Assembly: GCF_008365405.1 (NCBI RefSeq)
Contig: NZ_QOKV01000024.1
Location: 1 to 64,000, forward strand
DNA: 64,000 nucleotides
From: Azospirillum brasilense
Lineage (GTDB): Bacteria; Pseudomonadota; Alphaproteobacteria; Azospirillales; Azospirillaceae
Direction of reading: 5' to 3'
In this document: piece after piece, positions 44,172 through 52,081 of the stretch
Numbering within the stretch: position 1 is the first letter of the stretch
Layout: each line of letters begins with the position of its first letter
Position numbers and translations under genes: made by a program
Notes under the pieces: generated by a model
What the model saw: the letters and a program-made list of their open reading frames with translations, nothing else
Told to the model about the DNA's origin: nothing
Databases searched by the model: none

Positions 44172-44582
44172 CTAATCCATCGGCTGGTCGAGCGGGCGCC
44201 CCATCGCCCCACCCGCCGCAGCCCCCAGGGCGCAACCCAGCGCCGCGGCCGGGCCGGTCGCCGGCAGGGCGGCCCCGCCGGTCGCCGCACCCGCCGCGAC
44301 GGCGCCCGTCGCCCCCACCGCCCCGCCGGCCAGGCAGCCGAGCGTCAGCCCCGCCACCGTGTGACGGTTCTGGTACAGCAGGGCGCCGCCCAGGATGATC
44401 GCGCGCTCCGCCCCGTCGCGCAACCCGCCCGCGCTGTCGGACAGCCAGCCGCGCCACTCCGCCTGCCCCTGCGACGCAGGCGATGCCGCCTGGGACGCCG
44501 GCGCAGCCACAAGCACCAGCGTGGCGAGACCCGCCGCGGCGAAGGTTCGGGCCATCCTGTTTCGGGCCATCCTATGTCGCAT
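44172..44582 (-). CDS. Exported glycine-zipper hypothetical protein
   Basis: A 136-residue protein. The signal peptide (RTFAAAGLATLVLVAAPASQA) is preceded by the arginine-rich repeat MRHRMARNRMAR. The C-terminal half is glycine/alanine-rich and hydrophobic (GCLAGGAVGATGAVAAGAAT, GCALGAAAGGAMG), like glycine-zipper outer-membrane or periplasmic proteins. The ATG at 44582 is chosen for AGGAG upstream. Function unknown. Confidence 0.65.
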   Translation of the reverse strand: MRHRMARNRMARTFAAAGLATLVLVAAPASQAASPASQGQAEWRGWLSDSAGGLRDGAERAIILGGALLYQNRHTVAGLTLGCLAGGAVGATGAVAAGAATGGAALPATGPAAALGCALGAAAGGAMGRPLDQPMD

Positions 44583-44773
44583 GGGAAGCTCCTTTTCCGG
44601 GCCGTGAGGATACGCCATCGCGGCCGGAATGCCGTCTCGAAAGGAGGGAGAAGGCGCCGCCGGTCGGGCTACCCCCTTCGCGTTCGGCCTGTAGTAGATA
44701 CTTACTGCCACACCAACAATCCGTGTTCCTAATATTCACGCTGGAGCCACCAACCGGAATGGAGCCAGCCCCC

Positions 44774-45169
44774 ATGGCCAAGGCCATCCACATGATGATC
44801 CGGGTCCTCGACGAGGAGCGGTCGCGGGATTTCTACGCCCGCGCGTTCGGCCTGGAATGCGCCGACCGCTACGCCTTCGACGGCTTCACCCTGGTCTATC
44901 TGCGCAACGCCGAAAACGACTTCGAGATCGAGCTGACCATCAACCACGGCCGCAGCGAACCCTATGCCCACGGCGACGGCTACGGCCATCTGGCCGTCTG
45001 CGTCGAGGATCTGGACGGGGAGCACCGGCGCTTCACCGCGCTCGGCTACGGCCCCAACCCGATCAAGGAGTTCGCGCGGGACGGCGCGCTGATGGCCCGC
45101 TTCTTCTTTGTCCAGGACCCCGACGGCTACAAGATCGAGGTCCTCCAGCGCCACGGCCGCTACCGCTGA
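44774..45169 (+). CDS. VOC superfamily protein, lactoylglutathione lyase-like
   Basis: A 131-residue protein of the glyoxalase I fold. The start MAKAIHMMIRVLDEERSRDF, the ELTINHG strand, HLAVCVEDLDGEH and FFFVQDPDGYKIEVLQRHGR reproduce the paired beta-alpha-beta-beta-beta modules. Candidate metal ligands are H6, an E in the middle strand, H in GYGHLAV and E in YKIEVLQ. This is consistent with glyoxalase I, which detoxifies methylglyoxal with glutathione. No operon partner is clear; the dehydrogenase genes follow after 51 bases. Confidence 0.8.
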   Translation: MAKAIHMMIRVLDEERSRDFYARAFGLECADRYAFDGFTLVYLRNAENDFEIELTINHGRSEPYAHGDGYGHLAVCVEDLDGEHRRFTALGYGPNPIKEFARDGALMARFFFVQDPDGYKIEVLQRHGRYR

Positions 45170-45220
45170 CAAAAGCGCGACACCCGAAACAAGAATCATA
45201 ATCGGTCTTGGGAGGAAGCC

Positions 45221-45787
45221 ATGCGTTCTCCGACGAGCACAACAGCAAAACCCGCCCCGAGCTCCACCATGCACCGGCGCGCCTTCCTGGCGGCCTCGGC
45301 CACCGCCGCCGCGGCGACGGCCATCCTGGTGTCGGGCGGGGCGATCCTCTGCCCGCGCGAGGCCTGGGGGTACGAAACCAAGGCGCTGGCGCCCGACACC
45401 ATGCGCTCGCTGATCCGGGTGTCGCGGGACATCTACCCGCACGACCGGCTGGCCGACCGCTTCTACGCCGTCGCCATGAAGGCGCAGGACGAGAAGGCGG
45501 CCGCCGACGCCGCCCTGAAGGATCTCTACGAGTCCGGCATGGCGAAGCTCGACCGGCTGGCCAAGGCCAAGCACGACGCGCCCTACGCGGAGGTCGGCTG
45601 GGAGGCCGACCGGGTCCGGCTGCTGCACGAGATCGAGGCCGATCCCTTCTTCCAGACGGTGCGCGGCGGGCTGGTGACCGGAATCTACAACAACCAGGAG
45701 GTCTGGCCGCTCTTCGGCTACGAGGGCGAGAGCGCGGCCAAGGGCGGCTACATCGACCGCGGATTCAACGACATCGAGTGGCTCTGA
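45221..45787 (+). CDS. Gluconate 2-dehydrogenase subunit 3-like Tat-exported small subunit
   Basis: A 188-residue protein with a twin-arginine signal (MHRRAFLAASATAAAATAIL from residue 17) and a mature part typical of the gluconate/sorbitol dehydrogenase gamma subunit, with RVSRDIYPHDRLADRFYAVA and FFQTVRGGLVTGIYNNQEVWPLFGYEG-like blocks. It chaperones and exports the FAD subunit encoded 28 bases downstream, which has no signal of its own. The ATG at 45221 follows GGAGGA. No cytochrome c subunit gene follows. Confidence 0.85.
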   Translation: MRSPTSTTAKPAPSSTMHRRAFLAASATAAAATAILVSGGAILCPREAWGYETKALAPDTMRSLIRVSRDIYPHDRLADRFYAVAMKAQDEKAAADAALKDLYESGMAKLDRLAKAKHDAPYAEVGWEADRVRLLHEIEADPFFQTVRGGLVTGIYNNQEVWPLFGYEGESAAKGGYIDRGFNDIEWL

Positions 45788-45815
45788 CCACCGTCCCAGG
45801 AAGGATGTTTCAGCC

Positions 45816-47387
45816 ATGGCAGCGAAATTCGACCTGAACGACGACAGCGTCGTGGTGATCGTGGGCTCCGGGGCCGGCGGCGGCACGCTGGGCACCCAAC
45901 TGGCGCTGAAGGGCATCAAGACGGTGATCCTGGAAGCCGGCGGCCGCCACAACATGGAGGATTTCCAGAACGACGAATGGGCCAGCTTCGCCCAGATCTC
46001 CTGGCTCGACCCGCGCACCACCTCGGGAAGCTGGCGGGTGTCGCGCGACTTCCCCGGCCTGCCGGCCTGGATCGTCAAGGCGGTCGGCGGCTCCACCGTG
46101 CACTGGGCGGGTGCCGCCCTGCGCTTCCAGCCGCACGAGTTCAAGACGCGCACCACCTACGGCGAGGTGGCGGGCGCCAACCTGCTGGACTGGCCGGTCA
46201 CGCTGGAGGAGATGGAGCCCTGGTACGCCAAGGCGGAGGACCGCATGGGCGTCACCCGGACCAACGGCATCCCCGGCCTGCCCGGCAACAACAACTTCAA
46301 GGTCCTGAAGGCCGGCGCCGACAAGATGGGCTACACGGAGTGCCACACCGGCAACATGGCCATCAACTCGGAGCCCCGCGACGGACGCGGCTCCTGCCAG
46401 CAGATCGGCTTCTGCTTCCAGGGCTGCAAGTCCGGGGCGAAATGGTCGACCCTGATCGCCGAGATCCCCAAGGGCGAGGAAACCGGCAAGTTGGAGGTCC
46501 GCGCCAACGCCCAGGTGCTGAAGATCGAGCATGACGCCAAGGGCAAGGTGACCGGCGTCGTCTACGCCGACAAGGACGGGGCGATCCAGCGCCAGAAGGC
46601 CCGCATCGTCGCGGTGGCCGGCAACTCCATCGAAAGCCCCCGGCTGCTGCTGAACTCCGCGTCCTCGATGTTCCCGGACGGTCTCGCCAACTCCTCCGGA
46701 CAGGTGGGGCGGAACTACATGCGGCACATGACCGGCTCGGTCTACGGCGTGTTCGAGAAGCCGGTGCGCATGCACCGCGGCACCACCATGGCCGGCATCA
46801 TCCGCGACGAGGCGAAGAACAAGCCCGACCGCGGCTTCGTCGGCGGCTACGAGATCGAAACCCTGTCGCTCGGCCTGCCCTTCATGGCCGCCTTCCTCGA
46901 TCCCGGCGCCTGGGGGCGGGAATTCACCTCGGCCCTCGACGGCTACGACCATATGGCCGGCATGTGGCTGGTCGGCGAGGACATGCCGCAGGAAAGCAAC
47001 CGCATCACCCTGCACGCCGACAAGAAGGACAAGTACGGGATGCCCGTCCCCAACGTCCATTTCGACGACCACCCCAACGACGTCGCCATGCGCCAGCACG
47101 CCTACCGGCAGGGCATGGCGCTGTATGAATCGGTGGGGGCGACCCGCAGCTTCCCGACGCCGCCCTACCCGTCCACCCACAATCTCGGGACCAACCGGAT
47201 GAGCGAGAAGGCGCGCGACGGCGTGGTGAACAAGTGGGGCCAGACCCACGACGTGGCGAACCTGTTCGTCTCCGACGGCTCGCAGTTCACCACCGGCGGC
47301 GCCGAGAATCCCACCCTGACCATCGTCGCGCTGGCGCTGCGACAAGCCGACTACATCGCCGGCCAAATGGCCAGGAACGCGATCTGA
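45816..47387 (+). CDS. GMC family FAD-dependent dehydrogenase (glucose/gluconate type catalytic subunit)
   Basis: A 523-residue flavoprotein. The N-terminal ADP-binding motif is VVIVGSGAGGGTLGTQLALKG and the FAD loop includes VGGSTVHWAGAALRF. The cysteine-rich SCQQIGFCFQGCKSG near 193-207 recalls the Fe-S loop of bacterial FAD-glucose dehydrogenases. The C-terminal HNLGTNRMS and GAENPTLTIVALALR carry the active-site histidine and asparagine. It likely oxidises a sugar or sugar acid in the periplasm, carried there with the Tat-signal small subunit. The substrate is not determined. Confidence 0.88.
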   Translation: MAAKFDLNDDSVVVIVGSGAGGGTLGTQLALKGIKTVILEAGGRHNMEDFQNDEWASFAQISWLDPRTTSGSWRVSRDFPGLPAWIVKAVGGSTVHWAGAALRFQPHEFKTRTTYGEVAGANLLDWPVTLEEMEPWYAKAEDRMGVTRTNGIPGLPGNNNFKVLKAGADKMGYTECHTGNMAINSEPRDGRGSCQQIGFCFQGCKSGAKWSTLIAEIPKGEETGKLEVRANAQVLKIEHDAKGKVTGVVYADKDGAIQRQKARIVAVAGNSIESPRLLLNSASSMFPDGLANSSGQVGRNYMRHMTGSVYGVFEKPVRMHRGTTMAGIIRDEAKNKPDRGFVGGYEIETLSLGLPFMAAFLDPGAWGREFTSALDGYDHMAGMWLVGEDMPQESNRITLHADKKDKYGMPVPNVHFDDHPNDVAMRQHAYRQGMALYESVGATRSFPTPPYPSTHNLGTNRMSEKARDGVVNKWGQTHDVANLFVSDGSQFTTGGAENPTLTIVALALRQADYIAGQMARNAI

Positions 47388-47428
47388 CCGCTGTTCTGTC
47401 CCATTATTCGGGACGCCGCGCTCTCGTC

Positions 47429-47467
47429 TGCCCCTCTCTTCCGAATGGAGGAGGGGGGCATTCTTTT
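47429..47467 (+). terminator. Intrinsic terminator after the GMC dehydrogenase
   Basis: A 14-bp stem with two G-T pairs (47429-47442 with 47447-47460, loop GAAT) is followed by TTCTTTT (47461-47467). Confidence 0.8.
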
Positions 47468-47471
47468 GCGC

Positions 47472-47864
47472 TCAGGCCGTCTCGCGTTCCTTTTCCGGAG
47501 CGGCGAAGGACGCTGGAATTCCCGCCGGAAGGACGGCGGCGGCGACGGCGGCGAAATCGGTGCGTGCCTCCCGCTCCAGTTCCTCCACGCAAGGACGGTG
47601 GCCCTTCACCTCCTGGGCGTAGGTCAGGCAGGCGCAGCGCAGCAGGCCGGCGAAGTTGCGCCGCTCCACCCCGCGGGCCAAGACTTCATCGTGCAATTTC
47701 GACAAGAAGCGGCCAAGCGACACGCCCTGCATCGCCGCGATTTCCTCCAGCGCGTCCCAGAAGGCCGCTTCCAGACAGACGCTTGTCGAATGACCGCTGA
47801 GGCGGACCCGCCGGGTTACCATGCGGAAGCGCTCCGGGTCCTGACCGGCAAAAATTCGGCACAT
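47472..47864 (-). CDS. Ribbon-helix-helix domain protein (RHH_4 type)
   Basis: A 130-residue protein. Residues 17-67 match the alphaproteobacterial RHH_4 pattern: VTRRVRLSGHSTSVCLEAAFW, then LEEIAAMQGVSLGRFLSKLHDEVL. These are probable DNA-binding regulators of unknown targets. An N-terminal CRIF and later paired cysteines (C99, C109 region) are present. The ATG at 47864 is preceded by GGAG. It converges on the GMC gene; the terminator between them ends 5 bases before its stop. Confidence 0.78.
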   Translation of the reverse strand: MCRIFAGQDPERFRMVTRRVRLSGHSTSVCLEAAFWDALEEIAAMQGVSLGRFLSKLHDEVLARGVERRNFAGLLRCACLTYAQEVKGHRPCVEELEREARTDFAAVAAAVLPAGIPASFAAPEKERETA

Positions 47865-48275
47865 CCCTCGTCTCCTTCCAAACTTCCCCGACCCCTTGAA
47901 TGCACTATGAACGGAAAATCCGTAATGCGCACTAATTTCCGGAAGGCGCTACTCGGTCAGGTCGAGTGAAGAGGGAGAAACATCGCCAAATTCGTGCGCA
48001 TCGAAAAGTACTGGAAACGCGCAGTCTTCCTCGGATACCACCCCCGCCCGCTGAAATATGCGCTTACCCCAGCCAACCCGGCGCAAAAGAACGAGTGTTG
48101 AAAATATGGGGAACCGTTTTCCGCAGCGCATTTCTGTCACGGAACCCACCTCTGCCGACCCCGTTATTGGTTTCCGGTTTGCGACGTCACTCCGCTGCGC
48201 CGCGAAAATCCGCTGTATTCGTGGCGAATTTCCAGCGGCACCCCGACGATATGTCACTTAAGAGAGGATGGAAAC
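47865..48275. other. 411-base non-coding, relatively AT-rich region
   Basis: Clearly less GC-rich than its neighbours and without third-position GC bias in any frame. Frames of 67 and 102 codons are open here on opposite strands, but neither has a convincing start signal. It probably holds the promoters of the RHH gene and of the glycan module at 48276, and may be an old insertion site. Confidence 0.45.
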
Positions 48276-50756
48276 ATGAGTTGGGCCGGCCAACACCAGT
48301 TCCCAATCGGCAGAAACCGAAAAAGAACACGTCCGACCGCCGACTCTCCGCATTCCAACACCATCGACACCCCATCGCAGACCCTGATCTGCTTTTCACA
48401 CCTGCGCTGGAGCTTCGTTTATCAGCGCCCACAACATCTTATGTCGCGATTCGCACGCGACCACCGCGTGCTGTTCGTCGAGGAGCCGATTCACAACGAC
48501 ACGCCGGAACCCTGGCTGGACGTGCGCGAGGACGAGGGGGTCCATGTCCTGGTGCCCCGCCTCCCCGCCGGCATGGACGGCGAGGTGGCCGTCACCGCCC
48601 AGCGCCAGCTGCTCGATCGCTATCTGGCCGAGGAGGGGGTGACCGACCCGATCCTCTGGTACTACACGCCGATGAGCCTCGGCCTGTCCGGCCATCTGCG
48701 CGGGGCGCTGGTGGTCTACGACTGCATGGACGAGCTGTCGGCCTTCCACGGCGCGCCCCCGGAACTGGTCGAGCGCGAGCGGCAGCTGATGGCGCGGGCC
48801 GACGTGGTGTTCACCGGCGGCGTCAGCCTCTACGAGGCCAAGCGCAACCTGCACCCCAACGCCCACGCCTTCCCCAGCAGCGTCGACGTCGCCCATTTCG
48901 CCGCCGCCCGCGGCATCGTCGAGGAGCCCACCGATCAGGCGGCCATCCCGCACCCGCGGCTCGGCTTCTACGGCGTCATCGACGAGCGGCTGGACATCGC
49001 CCTGCTGGACGCCGCCGCCGAGGCCCGGCCCGACTGGCAGTTCGTCCTGGTCGGCCCGGTGGTGAAGATCGACCCGGCCGACCTGCCCCGCCGCCCGAAC
49101 ATCCACTATCTCGGCCCGAAGAGCTACGACGACCTGCCGCATTATCTGGCGGGCTGGGACGTCGCCCTGATGCCCTTCGCGCGCAACGAGTCCACCCGCT
49201 TCATCAGCCCGACCAAGACGCCGGAATATCTGGCCGCCGGGCGCCCGGTCGTCTCCACCTCGATCACCGACGTGGTGCGCGGCTATGGCGACAGCGGCGT
49301 CGTGCGCATCGCCGACGCGCCGGAGGACTTCGTCGCCGCCGTCGCGGCCGCCCTGGCCGACGCCGCCGACCCGGAGCGGCTGCGCGCCACCGCGGACCAT
49401 GTCCTGCGCGACATGTCCTGGGACAAGACGCAGGGCCGCATGACGGCGCTGATGGAGCAGGCCCGCCAGCGCGGACGCGCCGCACCGCCGGCCCACCGTC
49501 CGGCTCCGGCGATCCATCCGATCGGGCACCCGGCCAAGCACGTCAACGGGCGCGCCGCCGGCCGCCGCTCCGGCTTCGACTACCTGATCGTCGGGGCGGG
49601 CTTCGCCGGGAGCGTCCTGGCGGAACGCCTGGCGGCGGGGCTGAACAAGCGCGTGCTGCTGATCGACCGGCGCCCGCACATCGGCGGCAACGCCTACGAT
49701 CACTACGACGACGCCGGCGTCCTGATCCACCGCTATGGCCCGCACATCTTCCACACCAACGCCAAACCGGTCGCCGACTATCTGTCCCGCTTCACCAAGT
49801 GGCGCCCCTACGAGCACCGCGTCCTGGCGCGGGTGGACGAACGGCTCGTCCCCATCCCGATCAACCGGACGACGGTCAACCAGCTCTACGGTCTGGACCT
49901 CGACGAGGCCGGCGTGGCGGAATTCCTGAAAAGCCGGGCGGAGCCGGTCGCCGACGTCCGCACGTCGGAGGACGTGGTGGTCGGCGCGGTCGGGCGGGAG
50001 CTGTACGAAAAGTTCTTCCGCGGCTACACCCGCAAGCAGTGGGGGCTCGACCCGTCGCAGCTCGACAAGGCGGTGACCGCCCGCGTGCCGACGCGGACCA
50101 ACGACGACGACCGCTATTTCGGCGACAGCTTCCAGGCGATGCCGCTGAACGGCTACACGCGGATGTTCGAGAGCATGCTCGACCACCCGAACATCAAGGT
50201 GATGCTGAACACCGATTTCGACGACGTGCGCGACGAGATCGCCTACGACCGCATCGTCTTCACCGGCCCGATCGACGAATATTTCGGCCACCGTTTCGGC
50301 AAGCTGCCCTACCGCTCCCTGACCTTCCGGCACGAGACGGTCGACCGGGAGTGGTTCCAGCCCGTCGCCGTGGTGAACGAGCCGTCGGAGGGGGTGCCCT
50401 ACACCCGCGTCACCGAGTACAAGCACCTGACCGGGCAAAGCCACCCGAAGACCAGCATCACCTACGAGTACCCCTCCGCGCAGGGCGATCCCTACTACCC
50501 GATCCCCCGCCCGGAGAACCAGGAGCTGTTCCGCAAGTATCAGGCGCTGGCCGACAACACCCCGGACGTGATCTTCCTGGGCCGGCTCGGCACCTACCGC
50601 TACTACAACATGGATCAGGTGGTGGCGCAGGCGCTGGCGGTTTACGCTCGCCTGGAGAAGGAGGAGCAGCAGAGCCGCGGTCTTGCCGCCGCCGCGCGGG
50701 CCTTCGGCTCGCTGGGCGCGGAGCGGGAGGTGCGGGTCGCGGGGATGGGGGATTAG
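48276..50756 (+). CDS. Glycosyltransferase/UDP-galactopyranose mutase fusion
   Basis: An 826-residue cytoplasmic fusion. About 35-405 is a GT-B glycosyltransferase (CFSHLRWSFVYQRPQHLMSR at the start; GVIDERLDIALLDAAAEARP and MPFARNESTRFISPTKTPEY later). After a proline/alanine linker, about 432-826 is a full-length Glf domain: FDYLIVGAGFAGSVLAERL FAD motif, IGGNAYDHYDDAG, YGPHIFHTNAK, and LGTYRYYNMDQVVAQAL at the end. Glf makes UDP-galactofuranose, and the attached transferase may use it directly. The ATG at 48276 follows GAGAGGA. Confidence 0.9.
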   Translation: MSWAGQHQFPIGRNRKRTRPTADSPHSNTIDTPSQTLICFSHLRWSFVYQRPQHLMSRFARDHRVLFVEEPIHNDTPEPWLDVREDEGVHVLVPRLPAGMDGEVAVTAQRQLLDRYLAEEGVTDPILWYYTPMSLGLSGHLRGALVVYDCMDELSAFHGAPPELVERERQLMARADVVFTGGVSLYEAKRNLHPNAHAFPSSVDVAHFAAARGIVEEPTDQAAIPHPRLGFYGVIDERLDIALLDAAAEARPDWQFVLVGPVVKIDPADLPRRPNIHYLGPKSYDDLPHYLAGWDVALMPFARNESTRFISPTKTPEYLAAGRPVVSTSITDVVRGYGDSGVVRIADAPEDFVAAVAAALADAADPERLRATADHVLRDMSWDKTQGRMTALMEQARQRGRAAPPAHRPAPAIHPIGHPAKHVNGRAAGRRSGFDYLIVGAGFAGSVLAERLAAGLNKRVLLIDRRPHIGGNAYDHYDDAGVLIHRYGPHIFHTNAKPVADYLSRFTKWRPYEHRVLARVDERLVPIPINRTTVNQLYGLDLDEAGVAEFLKSRAEPVADVRTSEDVVVGAVGRELYEKFFRGYTRKQWGLDPSQLDKAVTARVPTRTNDDDRYFGDSFQAMPLNGYTRMFESMLDHPNIKVMLNTDFDDVRDEIAYDRIVFTGPIDEYFGHRFGKLPYRSLTFRHETVDREWFQPVAVVNEPSEGVPYTRVTEYKHLTGQSHPKTSITYEYPSAQGDPYYPIPRPENQELFRKYQALADNTPDVIFLGRLGTYRYYNMDQVVAQALAVYARLEKEEQQSRGLAAAARAFGSLGAEREVRVAGMGD

Positions 50757-50760
50757 GCGC

Positions 50761-50877
50761 GCCCTTGCCCCCACCCTTCCCACGGCTTCGCCGCGGGCCC
50801 CTTCCCTCCCCCGCTTTGCAGGAGAGGGAGCTTGATCCCCTCCCCTGCGAAGCGGGGGAGGGTTAGGGAGGGGGCAG
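50761..50877. repeat. Palindromic intergenic repeat R4
   Basis: About 117 bases between the Glf fusion and the glycosidase gene. Outer CCCCCACCC..GGGAGGGGG blocks and inner CCCTCCCCCGCTT/AAGCGGGGGAGGG arms form a long imperfect hairpin. Blocks are shared with 30528-30565, and the general design resembles R1/R2. Confidence 0.6.
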
Positions 50878-50917
50878 AACTCCGAACACCCCGAACGCCC
50901 AAAACACAGAGCTCCCC

Positions 50918-52081
50918 ATGCACTCCCCCACCCTGTTCGACAGCGTCTTCCTCGGCGGCTTCGAATGCTCGACGCACCGGCGGCATGACGGGCGCCGGCT
51001 CGACCTGATCGCGGCGACCGGTCACGACCGACTGGCCGCGCAGGACTATCAGCGCATGGCCGCCCACGGTCTGCGCAGCGTGCGCGACGGCGCGCGCTGG
51101 CACCTGATCGAGACCACGCCGGGCCGCTACGACTGGTCCAGCCTGCTCCCCATGGTCCGGGCGGCGCGGGAAGCCGGGGTCCAGGTGATCTGGGACCTCT
51201 GCCATTACGGCTGGCCGGACGACATCGACGTCTGGCGGCCCGCCTTCGTGGAGCGCTTCGCCCGCTTCGCCGGGGCCGCCGCAGCCTTGCTCCGCGACGA
51301 GGGCGTGGAGATGCCCGCCTATTGTCCGGTCAATGAAATCTCCTACTGGGCCTGGGCCGGCGGCGACATGAAGCGCTTCAACCCGATGACCGAGCGTCGC
51401 GGGTTCGAGCTGAAGCACCAGCTCGTGCGGGCAAGCATCGCGGCCATCGACGCCATCCGCGCCGCCGACCCGCGCGCCCGCATCGTCCAGGTCGATCCGG
51501 TCATCCACGTCCTCCCCCGCCCCGACCGCAAGGGCGACGCCGGGGCCGCTGAGGCCGCCCGGCTGGCCCAGTACGAGGCGTGGGACATGATCGGCGGCTA
51601 CGCCTGGCCGGGACTCGGCGGCAAGCCGGAGTATCTGGACGTGATCGGCGTCAACTACTACTCCGACAACCAGTGGTTCCTGAAGGGCGGCACCATTGGA
51701 CGGGACGACCCGCGCTATCGCCCCTTCGCCGACATCCTGGCGGAGGTGCACCAGCGCTACGGCCGCCCGGTCCTGGTGGCCGAGACGGGAGCCGAGGGCG
51801 ACGCCCGCGTGCCCTGGCTCGACTATGTGACGGAGGAGGTGGTCACGGCCCTGCGCGCCGATGTGCCGGTGGAGGGGATCTGCCTCTACCCGATCCTCGA
51901 CTATCCGGGCTGGGCCAACGAGCGCCACTGCGAGACCGGCCTCTACGGCCTGTGCGACGAGCAGGGCGGGCGTTGCCTCCATCGACCGCTGGCCGCCGCG
52001 TTGGAGCGCGGGCAGGCCCGCATCGGCGCGCTGCTCGGCCAGCCCCAGTTCGACCAGCCGGAACTCCAGGCGGCTCAATGA
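50918..52081 (+). CDS. Glycoside hydrolase, GH-A clan (beta-glucosidase-like)
   Basis: A 387-residue (beta/alpha)8-barrel protein. The likely acid/base glutamate is in YCPVNEISYWAWAGGD (about residue 138) and the nucleophile in VLVAETGAEGD (about residue 288), at the ends of strands 4 and 7 as in clan GH-A. A N-terminal GGFECSTHRR and QVIWDLCHYGWPDDID resemble GH1-type enzymes. No signal peptide is evident. The stop overlaps the ABC exporter start (ATGA), so they are coupled. It may trim or remodel the glycan made by the upstream fusion. Confidence 0.78.
   Translation: MHSPTLFDSVFLGGFECSTHRRHDGRRLDLIAATGHDRLAAQDYQRMAAHGLRSVRDGARWHLIETTPGRYDWSSLLPMVRAAREAGVQVIWDLCHYGWPDDIDVWRPAFVERFARFAGAAAALLRDEGVEMPAYCPVNEISYWAWAGGDMKRFNPMTERRGFELKHQLVRASIAAIDAIRAADPRARIVQVDPVIHVLPRPDRKGDAGAAEAARLAQYEAWDMIGGYAWPGLGGKPEYLDVIGVNYYSDNQWFLKGGTIGRDDPRYRPFADILAEVHQRYGRPVLVAETGAEGDARVPWLDYVTEEVVTALRADVPVEGICLYPILDYPGWANERHCETGLYGLCDEQGGRCLHRPLAAALERGQARIGALLGQPQFDQPELQAAQ

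Noticed and set aside
47949..48261. Overlapping small frames of 102 and 67 codons on opposite strands
   Set aside because: No convincing ribosome-binding site, no codon bias and no recognisable family in an AT-richer intergenic stretch.
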